Source: Zoogloeaceae bacterium (GTDB lineage Bacteria; Pseudomonadota; Gammaproteobacteria; Burkholderiales; Rhodocyclaceae). Taken from it: a stretch of DNA of 9,143 bases. Shown here piece after piece: positions 7,375 to 9,143 of this stretch (positions within the stretch are counted from its first letter, which is position 1; each line of letters opens with the position of its first letter). The notes below the pieces were generated by a model that saw only the letters and a program-made list of their open reading frames with translations, had not been told where the DNA came from and did no database searches. Made by a program: the position numbers and the translations under genes. The stretch is from assembly GCA_015657735.1 (NCBI GenBank), contig SSSX01000374.1:1-9143 (forward strand). Direction: 5' to 3'.

Positions 7375-9084
7375 TCACTCGCCGCCGGCCCGCCCTTCCC
7401 GACGCGGGTCGGCGCCGCCGATCCAGCCCCGGCCATCCCGCAGCACCAGCGCCAGGCCGCTGGTCATGTCGACCTCGCGCACCTGATGGCCGCGTGCCCG
7501 CAGGCCGTCGATCTGCGCCGGCCCGACCCGTCCGCGCTCGACCTCGGTCGGCCCGTTGCGGCTGCCCAGACGCGGCTGGGCGAGCACCTCGGCGAGCGGC
7601 AGGCGCCCATCGAGCAGGCCGATCAGGGCCTGCGACACGAAGTTCGGAATCTGGCTGCCGCCCGGCGAACCCAGCACCGCGTAGAGGCGCCCGCGGCGGT
7701 CGAAGACCAGCGTCGGCGCCATCGAACTGCGCGGCCGCTTGCCCGGCTCGATGCGGTTGGCGCTGGCGGCCGAAAAATCGGTCAGCTGGTTGTTGAGCAG
7801 GAAGCCACCGGCCATCCGCCGGTTGCCGAAGGCGTCCTCGACCGACGCCGTCAGCGCCACCCCGTTGCCGGCTGCATCGACGATGGAAAGGTGGCTGGTG
7901 GACGGACGTTCGTGCTCCTCGCCGGCCTCGCCGCAGCGCAGGCCCGAAGGCCGCCGCAGCGCTCCGGCCCGTTCGCCGAGCGCGGCCGCGCGCCGGGCGA
8001 GATAGCGCGCATCCAGCATCGCCGCCACCGGCACCGGGCCGAAGGCCGGATCGCCGACGCAATCGGCGCGGTCGGCGTAGGCCAGCCGGCCGGCCTCGGC
8101 AAAACGGTGGGCGAAGGCCACGCTGCCCGGCAGCGCCTCGCCCCCGCCCAGCCGGCGCCAGATGCCGAGCGTCGCCAGCACCGTCGTCGCGCCCGAGCCG
8201 GGCGGCGGAAAGCCGCACACCCGGAAGGTCCGGTACGGCCGGCACAGCGCCTCGCGGCGCAGCGCCGCATACGCCAGCAGATCGCGATGGCCGAGCAGGC
8301 CGCGGGCGTCGGCCACGTCGGCCGGCAGGTCGCCGCGCACCGCATCCCGCACCGCCTCCGCCAGCGGCCCGCGGCGCAAGGCCTCGGCGCCGCCGGTGGC
8401 GATCCGCCGCAGGCTGTCGGCCAGCGCCGGGTTGCGCAAGCGGTGGCCGACCGACCACGGCCGGCCGGCGGCATCGAAAAAATAGGCCTGGGCCGCCGGA
8501 TCGGCAAAGCGCCCTTCCCACACCAGCAGCGCGTACAGCCGCGGCGACACCGGAAACCCCTCGTCGGCCAGCCGGATCGCCGGCTCGAACAGCCGCGCCC
8601 ACGGCAGCCGCCCGGCCGACCGGTGGGCCAGCGCCAGCATCGCCACCAGCCCCGGCGTGCCCACCGCGCGCGGGTCGCGCGCGGCATCGCGAAAAGCCAG
8701 CGGCCGCCCCGCCGCGTCCTGCAGCTGACTGGCCGAGGCCGCCAGCGGAGCCGTCTCGCGGCCATCCCAGGCATCGAGACGGCTCCGCCGGGCATCGAAA
8801 TGGAGCATCAGCCCGCCGCCGCCGATACCCGACGACTGCGGTTCGACGAGGCCCAGCACCATCTGCGCGGCTATCGCCGCGTCCACCGCCGAGCCGCCGG
8901 CGCGCAGGATGTCGACGGCGGCAGCGGTGGCAAGCGGGTTGGCGGTGACGGCCATGAAGCGCCGGCCGGCGACGACGGGGTGCACGTCGAACGCGGTGGC
9001 GATCTCCGGTGGCGGCGGCAGGTCGGCGCACACCGGCCCGGCGGCAAGCGCCGCCGCGGCCAGCAGCGCCCGGCTAAGCCGCAT
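7375..9084 (-). CDS. ggt: Gamma-glutamyltransferase (exported, self-processing)
   Basis: Ntn-hydrolase that cleaves or transfers the gamma-glutamyl group of glutathione and related compounds, made as a precursor that cuts itself into large and small subunits. The 569 residues start with a Sec signal peptide (MRLSR, a run of Leu/Ala, likely cleavage after PVCA at 20), so it acts in the periplasm. The large subunit has SGIGGGGLMLHFD (85-97) and DGRETAPL with Arg109 (equivalent to E. coli Arg114). The predicted nucleophile is Thr396 in STSHLSIVD, and cleavage before it leaves a small subunit of 174 residues. Downstream are LLNNQLTDFS (Gln433, Asp436), PRSSMAP (Ser453, Ser454) and GSPGGSQ (Gly475, Gly476). 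Differences from E. coli: Glu416 sits where Asn411 is, and the lid loop is missing. The C-terminal GGADPRREG matches the family end. The start ATG has no clear ribosome site and overlaps the end of the upstream gene. Confidence 0.94.
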   Translation of the reverse strand: MRLSRALLAAAALAAGPVCADLPPPPEIATAFDVHPVVAGRRFMAVTANPLATAAAVDILRAGGSAVDAAIAAQMVLGLVEPQSSGIGGGGLMLHFDARRSRLDAWDGRETAPLAASASQLQDAAGRPLAFRDAARDPRAVGTPGLVAMLALAHRSAGRLPWARLFEPAIRLADEGFPVSPRLYALLVWEGRFADPAAQAYFFDAAGRPWSVGHRLRNPALADSLRRIATGGAEALRRGPLAEAVRDAVRGDLPADVADARGLLGHRDLLAYAALRREALCRPYRTFRVCGFPPPGSGATTVLATLGIWRRLGGGEALPGSVAFAHRFAEAGRLAYADRADCVGDPAFGPVPVAAMLDARYLARRAAALGERAGALRRPSGLRCGEAGEEHERPSTSHLSIVDAAGNGVALTASVEDAFGNRRMAGGFLLNNQLTDFSAASANRIEPGKRPRSSMAPTLVFDRRGRLYAVLGSPGGSQIPNFVSQALIGLLDGRLPLAEVLAQPRLGSRNGPTEVERGRVGPAQIDGLRARGHQVREVDMTSGLALVLRDGRGWIGGADPRREGRAGGE

Positions 9085-9143
9085 CGGCCGGCAGAAGCGG
9101 CGGCAGCAGCGCCAGTTGCAGGCGCAGGTAGTCCGGCAGTCCG
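9074..9143 (-). CDS. C-terminal end of an unidentified gene upstream of ggt (partial)
   Basis: Reading in from the window edge on the minus strand, one frame is open for 22 codons and ends in TAG at 9074-9076. The peptide ends LQLALLPPLLPADAA, and nearly all codons have G or C in the third position, as in the real genes here. It overlaps the ggt start by 11 bases in another frame, an arrangement typical of co-transcribed genes and one that would explain why ggt lacks a Shine-Dalgarno. The product cannot be recognised from so short a piece. The alternative is that this is a chance open frame and ggt has its own promoter beyond the edge. Confidence 0.5.
   Translation of the reverse strand, partial: GLPDYLRLQLALLPPLLPADAA

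Noticed and set aside
9019..9084. Possible lipoprotein signal in the GGT N-terminus (Cys19)
   Set aside because: The residues before the cysteine are G-P-V, which do not fit a lipobox. The pattern fits ordinary signal peptidase I cleavage after PVCA.

Overview
The window is gene-dense, very GC-rich DNA with strong G/C preference at third codon positions. It looks like chromosomal core sequence from a betaproteobacterium. The family resemblances (an accA-tilS pair, a DctS/DctR-like two-component pair, a proteobacterial MurJ, a YbhB-type PEBP protein) fit the Rhodocyclales (Azoarcus/Thauera/Azospira-like) best, but the genus cannot be fixed from the sequence alone. I see no tRNA, rRNA, CRISPR array, insertion sequence, phage gene or attachment site.

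Layout. (1) 11-2616, plus strand: a membrane sensor histidine kinase and a FixJ/NarL-type response regulator, overlapping by 4 bases (ATGA) and so translationally coupled. The pair resembles DctS/DctR, which controls C4-dicarboxylate uptake. (2) 2630-2658: a perfect 11-bp inverted repeat between the convergent dctR-like and tilS genes. (3) 4984 down to 2692, minus strand: accA (carboxyltransferase alpha subunit of acetyl-CoA carboxylase), then tilS (tRNA-Ile lysidine synthase). The best tilS start is a TTG inside the end of accA. (4) 4985-5141: a divergent promoter region. (5) 5142-6689, plus strand: murJ, the lipid II flippase. (6) 6726-7355, plus strand: a YbhB/YbcL-type PEBP protein with a clear ribosome binding site. 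(7) 9084 down to 7375, minus strand: an exported gamma-glutamyltransferase, converging on the PEBP gene with only 19 bases between them. Its start overlaps the end of a further minus-strand gene that is cut by the window edge.

Most genes serve housekeeping roles: fatty acid synthesis, tRNA modification, cell wall precursor export and periplasmic glutathione or gamma-glutamyl turnover. The two-component pair is the main environment-responsive element. No stretch longer than about 160 bases lacks a gene. I did not find a convincing undescribed system. The points most worth checking are the unusual active-site architecture predicted for the gamma-glutamyltransferase, the tilS start inside accA, and the U-less hairpin between the convergent genes.
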